Below, one piece after another: positions 22,069 through 39,062 of a stretch of DNA of 64,000 nucleotides (position 1 is the first letter of the stretch; each line of letters opens with the position of its first letter). The stretch is taken from NCBI GenBank assembly GCA_023101725.1, contig JALJCO010000093.1, positions 1-64,000 of the forward strand. The letters are read 5' to 3'. The notes below the pieces were generated by a model, which searched no databases, was not told where the DNA came from, and was given only the letters and a program-made list of their open reading frames with translations. This DNA comes from Atherinomorus stipes (taxonomy: Eukaryota > Chordata > Actinopteri > Atheriniformes > Atherinidae). A program made the position numbers and the translations under genes.

Positions 22069-23747
22069 ATAACTCCTTCAAAGAAGCAAGTAAAAGTAAA
22101 AAGACATTAAATATGAGTAACAAACACAACGTAGCCTACTTTTACTGTTGGATGAACGTACAAGAACAAAAACCCTGCAAGAGTTGACATTGTTTCATTT
22201 AACAAGTGATTCAGTCTGATCTATTAGACTAGTATGGAATGATTTGCCAATAGAATGAAATCTCCACGATGCTGTACATGTAGATGGAAAAGACACAGTG
22301 GAGTCTGATATCTCAGTGAAGAACAAGAATGAAATCACTAATGAACCGTTTGGCAACAGAATCTAATCTTTGCTCCATCAGATGTGGTAAATGAAAATAG
22401 GAGGGTAGCTTGATATCTCAACAAAGAACATTTGTTATCACAGATGAAAATCAATTCTTGCCAAAACAGAAATCGTTGTGGAGGCAATGTGCACGCCAGA
22501 GATGTTTAGGTGCAGCAGCAAAAAGGTAACAACAAGGTTTACAAGTCATGTTGCTATTAAAAAAAAAACACACACATTAAACATTTAAGCCTTTTGTAAT
22601 GTAATCCCTGTGGAAGATAATAGAAGTGTTTCTGATATAAAAATGTAAAAAATAATTATAATAATAATGAGATGGGTGGTATTGTAGGGGCTCACAGGGA
22701 GGACTGACCTTGTGGATTAAAAATTACAAAACATTTATCAGCAACATTCATTTGTAAATCTCATTTTAATCTCGATTTAGTGGATGTGGCAATCTCCACA
22801 TAAAGCACATCCGGTTAAACAGAAATTGCTTTGCCTGATGAGATTCTGTTAGATGTGATAAACCTTGAGGCACACAATTATGTCAGAGGAAAATTTGTGG
22901 ACACGTCATTTTTGATATTACTTTAAGGTTAAGCCCTGAAGTCGATCACAAGAATGATGTTCGGCTACCACATAAATTCCCCGCGGGCGTCGCATCTCCA
23001 GTCAGGGTTTACTCATTCAAGGTCTCACATGGGCACTTTTGATACTGGATTCATGCACAGGTACATATATATATGGTCGTATGTTTTTGGGCCATTCTAT
23101 TTTACAAGGCAACAGAGTAGTCAATCTCTCACAGATATCTTTTTAATCTCTTTCTTTCTGTCCTTCTGTGTGCATGTGTTTGATTTATGTGGCTCAGCAG
23201 GCCATAGGGACACAAAGCTGCCCTCTCAATACTCTGCTGCCTGATGTAGCAAGATGTGAGATCACCCCGGCCTCCTTATCTAGACTGCACAAAAATATCC
23301 CACCACACAGAGTGACAGAGAAAAATATAAAGGAAATGAACACCGAGAAAACAAAAAGAGTTGGAATAACCTCAAGAGTAGAGAAGGTGGGAACAAAGGT
23401 GAGTAGAGACAAAAGGGTAAAACTAAGCAACAACCGTTCAGTTCTCCCTCACTTATTCTTATATCAAATCTTACCTACACATTATTTATATGAGAAAATG
23501 CACGCGTTTGGATTATATAAATACGAATGGCACAAGTGGTACATATTCTTACTGCCACTTCCCTTGACATGTCTTGTATTATTTCTCCTTTTTGCTAAAC
23601 TGTAAGGCGAGCTGTCAACTTTTTTATCACCAAGGGTTCCTCAACACAAAGACTATAGAGCAACCCATGCTAATGTGAACAAGGATATGTACAGACGAAC
23701 ACAGGTTTTTTTTAAACAAAGTAAACATAGTTTTAACAACGAAAAAC
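22069..23747. other. non-coding DNA, no gene recognised
   Basis: No exon or RNA gene supported. A pair of opposite-strand open frames at about 23168-23605 has no domain pattern and is judged to be chance. Confidence 0.45.
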
Positions 23748-23939
23748 TTAGAAATACTGTAAACACACAAGTCCCCTTGCATTTCCAGAAGAGGGACTAT
23801 GAGGAGCTGAAAGATTACTGATGTGTCCTGGAGCCAGATTTTCCACAGTCTTAACGATGAGGAAGAGGATTCTGAACTGAATCCTGAATTTGATTGGAAG
23901 CCAGTGTAGTAAGCTTGTACACAAACATGAGAAGTCCAT
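23748..23939 (-). mobile_element. LINE fragment, C-terminal ORF2 remnant
   Basis: The minus-strand reading has the motif SLLHWLPIKFRIQFRILFL followed by VKTVENLAPGHISNL, matching the LHWLP...RI.FKILLL..K...GLAP.YI pattern near the C-terminus of L2/Rex1-like LINE ORF2 proteins. The rest of the element is not recognisable. A related fragment on the plus strand is at 20681-21125. Confidence 0.7.
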
Positions 23940-26260
23940 GTTCCATCAGTGGCTGGTTGGCAGCTTGATCACAAGTGTAACACATTTACATGTTTATACT
24001 GAAGTAGATTTTTCAGGTGCAGGCTAAACCTAGTTGTAGTTAAAGTTATTACTCTTTCAAGATCATAAAAAAAAGGCTCTATCTTTAAAAAAAAAAAAAA
24101 AAAAAGTCCTTGCAGCTTCTGTCCTACTCCTTGCATTAATAATTTGGTTGTTCTTTTTGACTGTTCATGTATATATATAAACATTTTTCTAACTATATTT
24201 TCACATGAAATGCTTGATTGAGGTCAGTAGCGAGATGATTTCTGTTGTGGATGGTTCTGCACAAATAAAAGTGAAGTGAACAAGATAAGATGGTGTGTTC
24301 TTTTAAAAATGTACAGGATGGGTAAAGTGGATGAAAGAGCAGTTCTGCCACTTCATCCCCAAACTGTGAACTTTACACATTCCAACATCTCAACAGCGAC
24401 CATGCACCAAGAGTTTGTTAATGTTGGCAGCCTCTCTGTGCAGTTCTACGGAAAGAGGAGCATGATCAGCAGACTCGCAGTTGGTCCTTCAGGGATCATA
24501 CTGTTCTGCTGTTGCCCTGCTTCTAGAAGTCACATTACATTGTTCACACTCTCCTGAGCTGAACACACTGAAGCGCGACCCAGTACAAAAAAAAAAAAAA
24601 AAAGTGTCCAGCCTCTAACTGGTTGGGAAGTGTTTCTTCATTTCTCTCCCTATCTATCACCTCTCACTCCTCATTCTCTGTCTGTCTGGTTCTCTAGGTG
24701 CCACATTATGTCACTGTCACTGACTGGTCATGTTGCTACATGCAGGTTGGGGTCTGGTCCAAGTATTTGCTGAGGGGAGGGTGACATCTGCTGAGCAGAG
24801 TGAACGGAGCCTCCAGAAAACTGATTCTGTTTGTAGTTATTTTACCAGGAATCTCACAATATTTGGAGCCCAATAGTGAAAGGAAAGTGTTTATTTTCTG
24901 TTTGTAGCCAGCTAGCTCCTGCTTTGAGTAATATAGTAGATTTGAAGAAGAACATCTTCTGAAAGTCATTATTGACATTTAATCTATCAGCATCTATAGA
25001 AACATTTTATGCATGACCGTAAAAACAGTGCATGAATATGGACCATGGATTCATTAGTGACATTTAAAGCAAACTGAGGCCATATAGACTATTTAGTGCT
25101 TTCGAGAACCAGAGGGATTCAAATACATGTTTGCTGATTAAGTCCTGCTCCAGGGAGGGATAATGATTGTTGTGTCTAATGCCACACAACCACCTTGACC
25201 TAAAAAATGTTGTTTTTCAGAGCCACATAAAAAGAAAATGTACTTGAACTGACCATGCACCATGTATCTGACCAGGACAGCCGGATATTATAAGCCCTTT
25301 TAACGATCAAAACACAGACACAATCCTATGTGAAAGGTTTCTGCTGTTCATTTCGAATTAAAGATTTAAAATTAAAGATATATTTCACTAAAGTCAGATA
25401 GCAAAGAAATAAAGAGGTAAGTTTTGCAGCCTTGTGAACTCATTCCAAATGCCAATAATCCAGTTCCAGTTATGTTTAGTCCAAATAAAAATTCATGATA
25501 TTTCCTTGTTTTAACTTTTGAAAATTAAGTAATATACCAATGAAGAGCTGCTCCTGACAGTTTGTAAATGATCTCTGCTTGCATAGTTTTAAGCAAAACC
25601 AAAAAGATTTTAGCTGGTGGTAAAAACAAACACAGAAAGCTTCACAACCATGTGACAATGTGCTCATCCTTGACTGTGCAAGAGGCCGGTGGGGTTAACG
25701 TGATGTAGGGTTGTTTGAGAGGCTCTCTGTGGAAGAATGGAGCAATTTGTTGTGATGTTGTTGTTTGTTGTTTGTTGTTTGTTGTCTGCTTTCTTTATTC
25801 TTACCACACATGAGCAGATCTACCCAATCTCGTGATTAAATGTAAAATAAGCATCCAACAATAATTGTCACAATTCTGCAGACATGGTTTGCACATTTTC
25901 AACACAGCTTTCAATCATTTTATCGCCTGAATTTCAAATGAGATCATTTACTTCAAAATGGGAAAAAATGGCAATAGAGATGTAGTGTTTATGCAACATA
26001 CCAGTCATCATGAAATAAACCAGTGTCTATCAAGCAACCTTAGAGGGAGAATAACTGTAAATATGCAGAAGGGCATGCTGTGCATTTTATATTGAAAGTG
26101 ATATTTTTGAAATAACGTTTTAAAGCAGGATGTTTCTTTAAATTTTCAGATGCTTTTGTGATGTTTGTAAACCATTAAGGAAGAGTAAGGAGATTAGTAA
26201 TATATGGCAAATGTTTTAGGAGGGTTGGGAGTACTTTTAACACCTTCACACAACTAGATG
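23940..26260. other. non-coding DNA, no gene recognised
   Basis: Contains A runs (near 24089 and 24586) and a short (TTG/TTTG)n stretch near 25745. No exon, RNA gene or recognisable element. Confidence 0.45.
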
Positions 26261-26734
26261 CTTTAAAGGATTATAACACCCACAGAATGATGTGCCTTCA
26301 TTTTCTACTTACCCTCATGCTGAGCAAGACTGTGAAGCACTTTTCTAATGTCTTAAATGCAGCTGGAGATCCAAGGAGGGTTTTGTTATCCACTGACTTT
26401 CACATAATGGAGTTCACGGGCCACAAAAACTTGGCAATATTCCTCCATACTGCTCGTCCAATGTAATCCAAGTGTCCTCAGTTGGTAGCGTCCATAATTT
26501 ACTCGAAACGACTGACGACATTATTTAGTATATTTCTATAGCCTAAACAGTATTACATCTCACTTCCTTATTGCACGTTCATGCGAGTTCACGACATTAC
26601 GGAAGCCACGGCGTTCATCACCCATTCTGCTGATAATGCAAGTGTAGAAGAAGAAATTTGCTGTTTGCATTGTGCTAAGAATGACTGAGCTGTGGATAAA
26701 GCGGGACAAACGCAAGAGAGGTTGGCTATTGATT

Positions 26735-26892
<158 letters not shown>

Positions 26893-27139
26893 GAGTGCGA
26901 TCTCTGTGGCTTCTGCAACTTGCAAGACTTGCAAGAACGCGCAAATAGGAAGTGCGATGTTCTGCTGTTTAGGCTATAAAAACATACCAAATGATATTGT
27001 TTAAATTCTGGACGCTTGCACTCAGGACACTTGGATTACATTGGAAGAGCAGTATGGAGGAATATTGCCAAGTTTTTGTGGACTTTTATGGACCTTTTTG
27101 TGTTGAGGGCCGGTGAACTCCATTATATAAAAGTTGGTA

Positions 27140-27427
27140 CAGATGCGGGCACGAAAAAGTTCTGCCTTTTTCTGCCAGAAGTGGTGCAGTAATAGTGCAC
27201 TATTACTGCACTATCACTGGCCGAACAATTTGTCCCGCGAATACGTCATCACGCACGGTGTCCAAATTTGGCGTGTGGAAACATCTTTGTTCCGGGCATT
27301 CATTTATGCTCTGAAATCGTTTCCCCTGGGCACACAGGTGTTTCTCTGTGCGATCGAATTAGCAGACAAGTCGCTGGTAAGTGGCTGGCAGTCGGCAGAA
27401 AGGGGAACTTTTTCATGCCCGCATCTG
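27140..27427. mobile_element. 288-bp MITE with CAGATGCGGGC ends, copy 1
   Basis: The ends CAGATGCGGGCACGAAAAAG and CTTTTTCATGCCCGCATCTG are inverted repeats with one mismatch over 24 bp; TA flanks each side (27138-27139, 27428-27429), a Tc1/mariner-like duplication. Inside is a perfect 28-bp palindrome at 27184-27211 centred on GTGCAC. It interrupts the right arm of the fold-back element, whose left arm retains the uninterrupted site. Confidence 0.88.
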
Positions 27428-27986
27428 TAGATAACGAAACCCTCCTCAGATCTCTGTCTGCATTTGAGATATTAAAAAAGTGCTCCATAGTCTTGCTCAG
27501 CATGAAGGTGAGTAGAAAATGAAGGCACATCATTCTGTGGGTGTTATATCCCTTTAAATCCTTGAACATAACATAAAAGAGCAAGTTAAATGGAAGTTTG
27601 TCAATATGTGAAGTCAAAACCAGCGGAAATAAAGTTATTTATGGCCTGGGATATTTCTACTACCACTTCTCACAGTCACATTCAGTATTCTGTTGGTACT
27701 GACAGTAACTCTTTTCATATACTGTATGATTATGTCACTGTCTGCAGTTTACTTTCATAGACTTACAGAGAAGAAGACAGGAATAAATAAATAATATTTT
27801 GTTTTAGTTTCCAAACTGCCATGAGGCTGTGGTTAGGAACATTGTTTTTCAAACACAGAACCAACTTTGGATCTATTGATCCATTATGTCCACAGCTTGT
27901 TGGTCTGACTTGTTTCCACGGGAAGATACTGAGATGTGTCCCAGCTCTGAGGCGGCTGCTGGAGATGATTGTGACCACTCTCTAGA

Positions 27987-28183
27987 GGGGTGGGCAGCTC
28001 TGGTCCTCGAGGGCCAGAGTCCTGCAGGTAGGAGTTTCCCTGCTGCAACACACTTGACTCTAATAAAAAGGTAATTGTGCAGAGCTTTTTAAGCTCTGCA
28101 CAAGTCACAAAGTGTACTGTCACAGGGAAAATCCTAATACCTGCAGGATGCCGGCTCTCGAGGACTGGAGTCGCCCACCCTTG
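27987..28183. mobile_element. hAT-like palindromic MITE
   Basis: Ends GGGGTGGGCAGCTCTGGTCC and the mirrored ACTGGAGTCGCCCACCCTTG. The flanks are CTCTAGA on both sides (27980-27986 and 28184-28190), seven bases of a probable 8-bp hAT duplication. The centre is a hairpin at 28075-28103 with 13-bp perfect arms (TTGTGCAGAGCTT) and a 3-base loop. This is a familiar non-autonomous teleost element. A relative is at 31921-32774. Confidence 0.88.
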
Positions 28184-28190
28184 CTCTAGA

Positions 28191-31100
28191 CAATGCATGA
28201 TTCTGAAACACTCCCTGTGTGGAATAAAGAAACATGAAGGATGGAACAAGTAGGCAAATTACAAATGAATAAGCTATTTAATGATAGCTACACCCTATAA
28301 ACATTAAGCTGTCATCAATAAAAGCATAAAATGTAATGCAAAGTGTGAGTAGTAAAATGCATGTGAAGAGCCTCTAAGTCACGCTGACAGTTTAGCCATG
28401 CATGAGGTGCATAATGAAATTTGCCAATGTGAGGGCAGTAAAGATGATTTTCTGATCTTACTGTCTGCCCACACAGCCTCAAGTTAAGTTCGCTGTGCTC
28501 TCCTCTCCTCTCCTTCCATAGCCCTGACCTAGACTCCCTCCCCAGCAGCCTCCTTTGGGCCAACTTGGACCAAGTTAAAGGAGGAAAAGTCTACTCTCAC
28601 TGCCTCCAAACACATCATATCTTCCCCTTTGCCATCAATCTCCCCACCCCCTGTTTCTTTGCTGCTTGGACTAATTAACTAAAAACCAAGCAGAGACTTT
28701 ATATAATTCAGCAGCAAGAACTGCATGTCTCCATTCAGAAACACCCGGAGAGAAACATGGTGACTAAAGCCAGAAAGCACCAGGAGAAGAACGGCGGAAA
28801 ATAAAGTCTCGTCTCAACATCACAAACTATTAAGAACACAAGAGATTTTCTTTCTTCTGGGGCCACATTTTAATTACATACACTGGCAAAGTAGATGTAA
28901 AGCTGGACATGACCAGTATCAATGGAAAGCTTGCAAAAGAAAAAATGGGCAACAAATAAAAGATAGAGGCTCGATTGTAAAGGTTTTGACAGACAGGTGG
29001 CAGGTGAGAGAGGTGCAAGATGAAAGCCAGTGAGAGGAAGACAGAAAAACAGACTGAGATGTGCAAGGCATCTGTGACCAAATGGTTCTGCAGAGTGCTC
29101 GGATCTCTGCTGAAAACTCCTCACCACTCTCCATTAAGTCTGAATTCAGGAAACAATTTATAAAAAATGCTTTTGGCATGGGAAAACCATCTACGAACCG
29201 AAAAAACAACACGTACAAGCACATTGTCTTGCTCAATAATGCATCCCGTGTAGCTCCTGTAATCCTGCACGGACTAAAAGGAATGCAAACAAGACTCTTC
29301 ATTACACGTTTTCTTATAAGTCACAAGATCAGATCTGTGAGATTTGATGTGTAGTGGATTTACACAGAATCTGTTATTTATTAAGATTGTGTATTTGCCG
29401 AGCTTCAGTGCCGACGGAGGCTCACCGAAAGGGTCACCAATCTAGCTGTGTTTCATTGTCTTTTTCACCTGCTCATCCCGCCTCAGTTTTCCAATAAATT
29501 CAATGCTTGTCTGAATTAATGCATTACAAGCTGTGCTTGAGATATTAAAAAATGATAAAAAACTAATCCCTCCTCCACAATCACATGTGGGGCAGGGTCC
29601 TCACACTGAGCTGACCCTGAGCATTCGCTGCCATCTGCACCATGAGTTATGATATTAGATGTCGCTCAGATTACACTTTAATATTTCATTACATGCACAA
29701 AATCCTGTTCAATGTGTCTCCCTCAGGTGTGTTGCTATTAATCATGCGATGTTTGGAAATTCTGCCTAAAGCCTGCCAAATACCTCCTAACTACAATAGG
29801 TCCATAAGACAGAATTATTGTGTACATGTGCAGAAAAAAGAATTAGAAAGTAGAATGATTACCTTTCTGTCCAGAAAAACTACACAGAGTTCTTCCACTG
29901 GACCACATGAAATGATGTTTTCTTAAAATGCTACCCGAGTGGATGCATAAACAAGTAATTACATGCATAAATCTTGAAATATCACCAGAATCACATCACA
30001 AATAGAGTCCGCTATCTTCCAATTTTTGAAGTTTTATTACTTTGTGTGAGTTCTGTGCTTGTCTCTCACACCATTAAACACACGCGCACGCTGTTGTATT
30101 AAAGAGAAAAAGTAAGAGGCACAGCAAGTGTTTTCTCCCAGGGGAGCCAAGACTAGGCAACACATTGACCACTAGCCGTGGCGTTGTGCCATAACTGGTG
30201 GCCCCTGCCGAGAGCTGAGCTACTCATCATGCATGTATGAAACAAACACGGTGCCCATCATCGAGAGCCAACCGTCCCCTCTGATGTGATCTATTTCCAA
30301 AGCTCGGCTGTGCTCCTCACAGCCAGGAAAGAGAGAGAGAGAGAGAGAGAGATTAACACACTGCTCACATCACAAAGATGACTGGGGACCTCTCAAAGTG
30401 GAGCAACACGAGTAGCCCAATCCAAAGTAGGGCTGACCACTTCACCCACAGCCTCCCTCTGCAGCTTTATTTCATTAAATCATGCAAAAGAGAACAACAA
30501 CAATGAACCCCTTATGGAAAATCATGGAAAAAAAGATACATTTTGAAGAAAAATAATCCCCCCCACCCCCAACCTCCTCACTCTCTTTCACACAAACAGA
30601 CACACACACACAAAACTGGAATCAATTTATGCAGCCCTCTCTCATATCAAATATTAAAGCCAATGCTAATGCTAACGACCAGGGAGATGCTAATCAGCAT
30701 TGACGCAACATTATCTGTGGTATAGCTTGGCTCTTAAACTGTGATCCTCATACATACGTGTAATCAGAAGTTCAGCAAGTTGTCAATATTCACCAAATGT
30801 TATAGATAAGCAGCAAATCAGTCATTTCTGCTGAAAGTACAGCTAATTTACGTCCCAGCCAAAATTAATCTGTAATGCAAATAAGTATGATGAAAAGCAC
30901 AACAATACTGTCAGAAAGTGCTGTAAAATGTGTGATATAAGCTGCTGCTAGAACTATGTAGACGACATGAAGCTGACACACATTGGTGTTTTTGGTACTA
31001 TTTTGTAAACATTTGCATGCACAGATGTTGACTTTAACTTTTAGGATAGTGTTTTGATGCTCAAACTGTAGCAGCAGCTTTCAAGTTGAATTCATATAAT

Positions 31101-31920
31101 TAAATACAGCAATACAGCGTTGTTGATTAGCAGATGTTGCATTCAGCTGTGTAACTCAATCACTCATGGGAGCTATCTTCTGTCTCCTTTTTCCTTTCCA
31201 GCGGGTAACGGGCCATGTTATATTTGAGCACTTATCATCTCTAATGCTACCACCACTACATGCGGCCATTGAGTAAACTGCTGCACAAAGTCACATCAGT
31301 GTTGATGACAGATCAGGAGGTAGAGGTCTGGAGAACCGATGTGGTAATGCTAACCCATGATAGCATTGCCCCCTATATGAGACTTTTTTTTTGGGGGGGG
31401 GGGGGGGGGGGGTCTAGCTGTCTACTGTGCTGTACTGTAGCCAATATATTTGCAGAGCTAACAAGCAGCTAGTCCTATACAGCAAAAAGAGGTTTCAGCA
31501 GAAATTTGAATTACGATTTGCTAACCTGCATATTCTTGCCTGCACAAATTTGTACAAGTCTGCCTGTGCTAATTATCTGGGTTGCTCAACCTACAGCAGT
31601 ATGCTGAGTAAGGTGCTACATGCCATCATGCTAATGCTTGATAATCATCTCTAACTAACTTTCTTCTAAGATTAAAATTTACATAATGAAAAAAGTGTCT
31701 TGATAAAGGTGCTACAAGATAGTTCAAAATACAACCAAGATACAAAACAAGATTGGGAATATGTGTACATTTTATGACAATCTATCCAAAAGTTGAGACA
31801 GCAAATGACAGCCTTACGCCGGTGCTTCAATTATAGACAAGTGATTCAAGCCAGTCTCTATAATACATCATATGAGAAGCACAAGTGTCTGAAAAAATAT
31901 CATGGGTCATTCATCTAACA
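28191..31920. other. non-coding DNA, no gene recognised
   Basis: No exon or element supported. It includes a GA run near 30330-30350, a C/CA-rich stretch near 30557-30612 and a 20-G run (31393-31412). Parts such as 30160-30310 look more evenly composed and could be conserved non-coding DNA, but nothing here can prove it. Confidence 0.4.
31393..31412 (+). repeat. G homopolymer, 20 bases
   Basis: A T8 tract runs directly into about 20 G. Likely length-variable; also a potential G-quadruplex former. Confidence 0.9.
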
Positions 31921-32774
31921 CAGGGCTACTCAGTTCAATTCTACAATGGCTGCAATCCAGCAAGTTTTCAATGTCTGCCTGTTCAAACACACCTGACTTA
32001 AAATAAATAAATCCAATAGCCAATCAAGCTCTGCACAATGATTCATTAAAGGATAAGTTTCTTTTTTTTCAAGCTGGACTTTATTTCTAGGAGTTTATAC
32101 GTGCATTTACTCACCGGTGAAGTTTCTGCATCACTTTGAGTCCTTCGGAAGATATTACGCTGAGTCGCCCTTCGGTGTTCCTCCAGTAAAATGGGAGATA
32201 CGGGGCAGCCACTATATCAGACATTATCTGCAGCAAAACTCCTTAATTTTCGCCAATACTTTAAGTAGAATGAACGAACAAATGAGTACTATTGTCCTGT
32301 GAGTCCAGATTTAGCTTTCCATTAGTTATCAGGGTGTTCTCCACACTTTTCGGCGCCGCGCATTCTCGATGCGCGCTTCCATAGTACAGCTGAGAAGAGC
32401 AGCTCGATACCCAGACAACAACAAAAGCACAATTTGTGAAACTCTGAACTCACAGGACAATAGTACTCGTTCGTTTGTTCATTCTACTGAAAGTATTGAT
32501 GAAATGAAGAAGTTTTGCTGCAGATAATGTCTTATACAGTTGCTGCTCTATCTCCACCATGATACTGGACGTTCACCGAAGAGCGACTCATCTTCCGAGG
32601 GACTCAAAGTGATGCAAAACTTTACCGGTGAGTAAATGCAAGTACTGTATATACTCCTAGAAATAAGGTCCAGGTTGAAAAACAAGAAACTTATCCTTTA
32701 ACTTGTCTTGAAGTAGGGAGACATGGAAAACCTGCTGGATTGTGGCCCTCGTACGACAGAACTGAGTAGCCCTG
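31921..32774. mobile_element. hAT-like MITE split by a younger insertion
   Basis: The left end CAGGGCTACTCAGTTC and the right end GAACTGAGTAGCCCTG are perfect 16-bp inverted repeats; further in, GCAATCCAGCAAGTTTTC mirrors GAAAACCTGCTGGATTG. Interior words such as AAGCTCTGCACAA are shared with the MITE at 27987-28183, so both belong to one family. The flanks ATCTAACA and ATCTACAT resemble a decayed 8-bp duplication. Removing 32050-32697 plus one TTAA leaves an element of about 200 bp, the normal size. Confidence 0.82.
32050..32697. mobile_element. 648-bp TTAA fold-back element nested in a MITE
   Basis: Ends AGGATAAGTTTCTT and AAGAAACTTATCCT are perfect inverted repeats, with TTAA on each side (32046-32049 and 32698-32701). 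The arms pair for about 270 bp each, for example AGTAGAATGAACGAACAAA with TTTGTTCATTCTACT and GCATCACTTTGAGTCC with GGACTCAAAGTGATGC. The short central loop is GC-rich (CGGCGCCGCGC). No coding capacity. RNA read through it would be a near-complete long hairpin. Confidence 0.88.
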
Positions 32775-32782
32775 ATCTACAT

Positions 32783-34790
32783 ACTGTACCTCTCACATTT
32801 GATTTGAAAATAAGGAAAATTTTCAAGCACGAGCCATCCTTCCACTTCAACCTAGCTTCAGTTTCCCTTCCATTTTGAGCCAAGAGTGTAATAAATTTAA
32901 AATAACCACTAACTAACTACAATTAAAGGTTGAATATAGAATACAGACAGAACAGCGACATCACGTGTGTCTAGGTTGTAGTTGCAACGGCAGAAAAACA
33001 ACTCCAGCTGCTGGGATGCCAGGCTCTCTGCCGATACGCAAGTGGCCAACAGTCTGCAGCATGTCCAACAAGAAACGCAGAGGAGTTTATTACTGACAGC
33101 TAACGTTAGCCATGTTAGCAAACAAGTTAGCTTACCGATCCAGGAGGAAAGTCACCATTTCCGTGTTTTGACTCCGTGGAAAACATTTATGTTGGTCCAT
33201 TTAGTGTACAGTAGTCTTCACCTAAATTTACTCAAGGTTTTGCTCTTCTCAGGTCACTCCACCTCAGAGACAGATACTGTAACAATATCTCCAGGGCTCT
33301 AAAGCAGCTGCTTCACTCGTCATCTCCACTGTTTCCCCCTGTAGCAGCCTAACTGTGCCCAAAATATTGGGCCACACAGAGATCGTATTTGGCAACCTGC
33401 AATGGCGACGTGTATTGGCTTATAGACGTAACTATAATGCCATTATGGAACCCGTAAAAGTTTATTTTATAATTATTTTTAGGCTAAATATAATTTTTCT
33501 AGGAAATGTTGTACTTTCATTCTGTACCCCCCCCCCCCCCCCCCAAAAAAAAAAAACGACCTGTGGAGGTATTTTTTCTTTTTTTTTTAAATATAGCTTT
33601 TAATAACAATGTTCCATATTCAACCTTTTAGCCAATCAGATTCTGATGATCGTTGTTGACAGTAACTTAGCTACATTTACATGGAGCTAATCATACCAAC
33701 TGCTTTTGGTTTATAGGCTCTATCAGAATGAAAATGATCCATGTGCACATATCTTTCAGTATGAAAAGTGCCAAACTGAGAAAAATTTTCAGTCAGTTTC
33801 ACAGGGGTAGAATATTCCTTTTCCCAAACTAACTGTGGTATCATGCAAATGTTGAATCAGAAAGTTGTGAGGTTGCGTTCTTACAGCACACGTTCCGACA
33901 TGCTGTAAAGTGCATTGAAAGATGGCTGCAAACAACAATATTCCCTGGACAGCAAAGAGTTAAAAAAAAAAAAAAATTCAAACTCTGTCTCTCCGCCTTT
34001 TTCTCTTTGTCATTTGCAGTAGGTGTGCATGAGTATCGAGCTACTGCTTGATTAAAGTCCTGCAGAAAACACAGCAAACATGGCAATCAGTTTTTAGAAC
34101 TTTCCATCTTTGATAAATCACATGATATTACATCATTCTGTGCGTCAGACAAGACCATTCTGCTTAAATGTTGGCACATGTACACCCCACATTGGAATGA
34201 ATTAGTTCCCATGTAAACAGCTGATTGAAATCTTATTTCAGAATGATTTCAATCAAAAAGGGGAAAAAAGTCTCCATGTAAACATGACTACAGTATTGAG
34301 ATGCTATAAACATTCCTATATTATATTACAGCCTAAGTAAAAACACTATATATGAAGCACATTTATTTATTTTACATCTTTTCGGTTAATTTACATATTT
34401 ACAGTTTATTTCACATTACTTATCTGCAAATTAAAAAATAATATTTAATTTTCATTACATTTCTTTTCATTTCTCTTGTTCACTCGTGTCTCTCTGGCAT
34501 TCACTAATGACAATGTTTCTCCTACATTGACTCGCCACAAGGACAACGTCAAAATCCAAACGCCAGCATATGGATAGTACTCTGCTATCAAACATCTGCT
34601 CTGCACGTGAATGCAGCATGCAGAGGCAGGGTCAAATTAAGCGCTCCCGCTGAGTTGATGGACTGCGGCGCACATGTACCTGGTGTCAATTGCGATAAAA
34701 GGCTTCACAGATGTCATGAACTTCATAAATAATGAGGAAAAAGTGCTTTTTTAGTGGATTCCGCTCACCATTGAATCATGGAACCCACAA
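32783..34790. other. non-coding DNA, no gene recognised
   Basis: Contains a C/A homopolymer compound (about 33528-33556) and no recognisable element or exon. The block 34600-34780 is less repetitive than its surroundings and could be conserved regulatory DNA; this is only an impression. Confidence 0.4.
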
Positions 34791-35022
34791 GGGAGAGTGG
34801 GTAGCCTAGTGGTACCATCGTGGGCTTTGGCGCGGCGGACCTGGGTTCAAGTCCCCAACACGACTCCTAGGTAGACCACTGTGGACCCCCTGAGCAAGGC
34901 CCTTAACTGTTCCCCGGGTGCTTTAAGTAGCAGCCCACTCCTCTCTGGTACAATTGTACAGAGAAGGGTAAAATACAGAGCCTTAATTTCCCCTCAGGGA
35001 TCTAAATAGTATAACAAAAATA
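34791..35022 (+). mobile_element. tRNA-derived SINE (second family), copy 2
   Basis: The A box TAGCCTAGTGG (34802-34812) and B box GGTTCAAGTCC (34844-34854) both fit the RNA polymerase III consensus, 42 nt apart. The body CCACTGTGGACCCCCTGAGC and the tail hairpin block AATTTCCCCTCAGGGATC follow, ending in AACAAAAATATATA. It is better preserved than the copy at 21752-21965. Confidence 0.87.
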
Positions 35023-38924
<3,902 letters not shown>

Positions 38925-39062
38925 AAATTGTAACTGTTTAATTATTTCTATTGTACTGTATAACTTGTATAATGTAATTGTCTTCTGCTGCCTGTTGGCC
39001 AAGACTTCCTTGAATAAAGGTACTTAATCTCAATGGAACTTTACTGATAAATAAAAGTAAAA
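38925..39062 (+). mobile_element. LINE 3' end fragment
   Basis: The segment has TTGTAACTGTTTAATTATTT, TATTGTACTGTATAAC, TGTTGGCCAAGACTTCCTTG, ATCTCAATGGAACTTTACTG and ATAAATAAAAGTAAA in order. This matches the 3' UTR style of a widespread fish LINE group, ending in an A-rich tail. No coding part remains. Confidence 0.6.
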
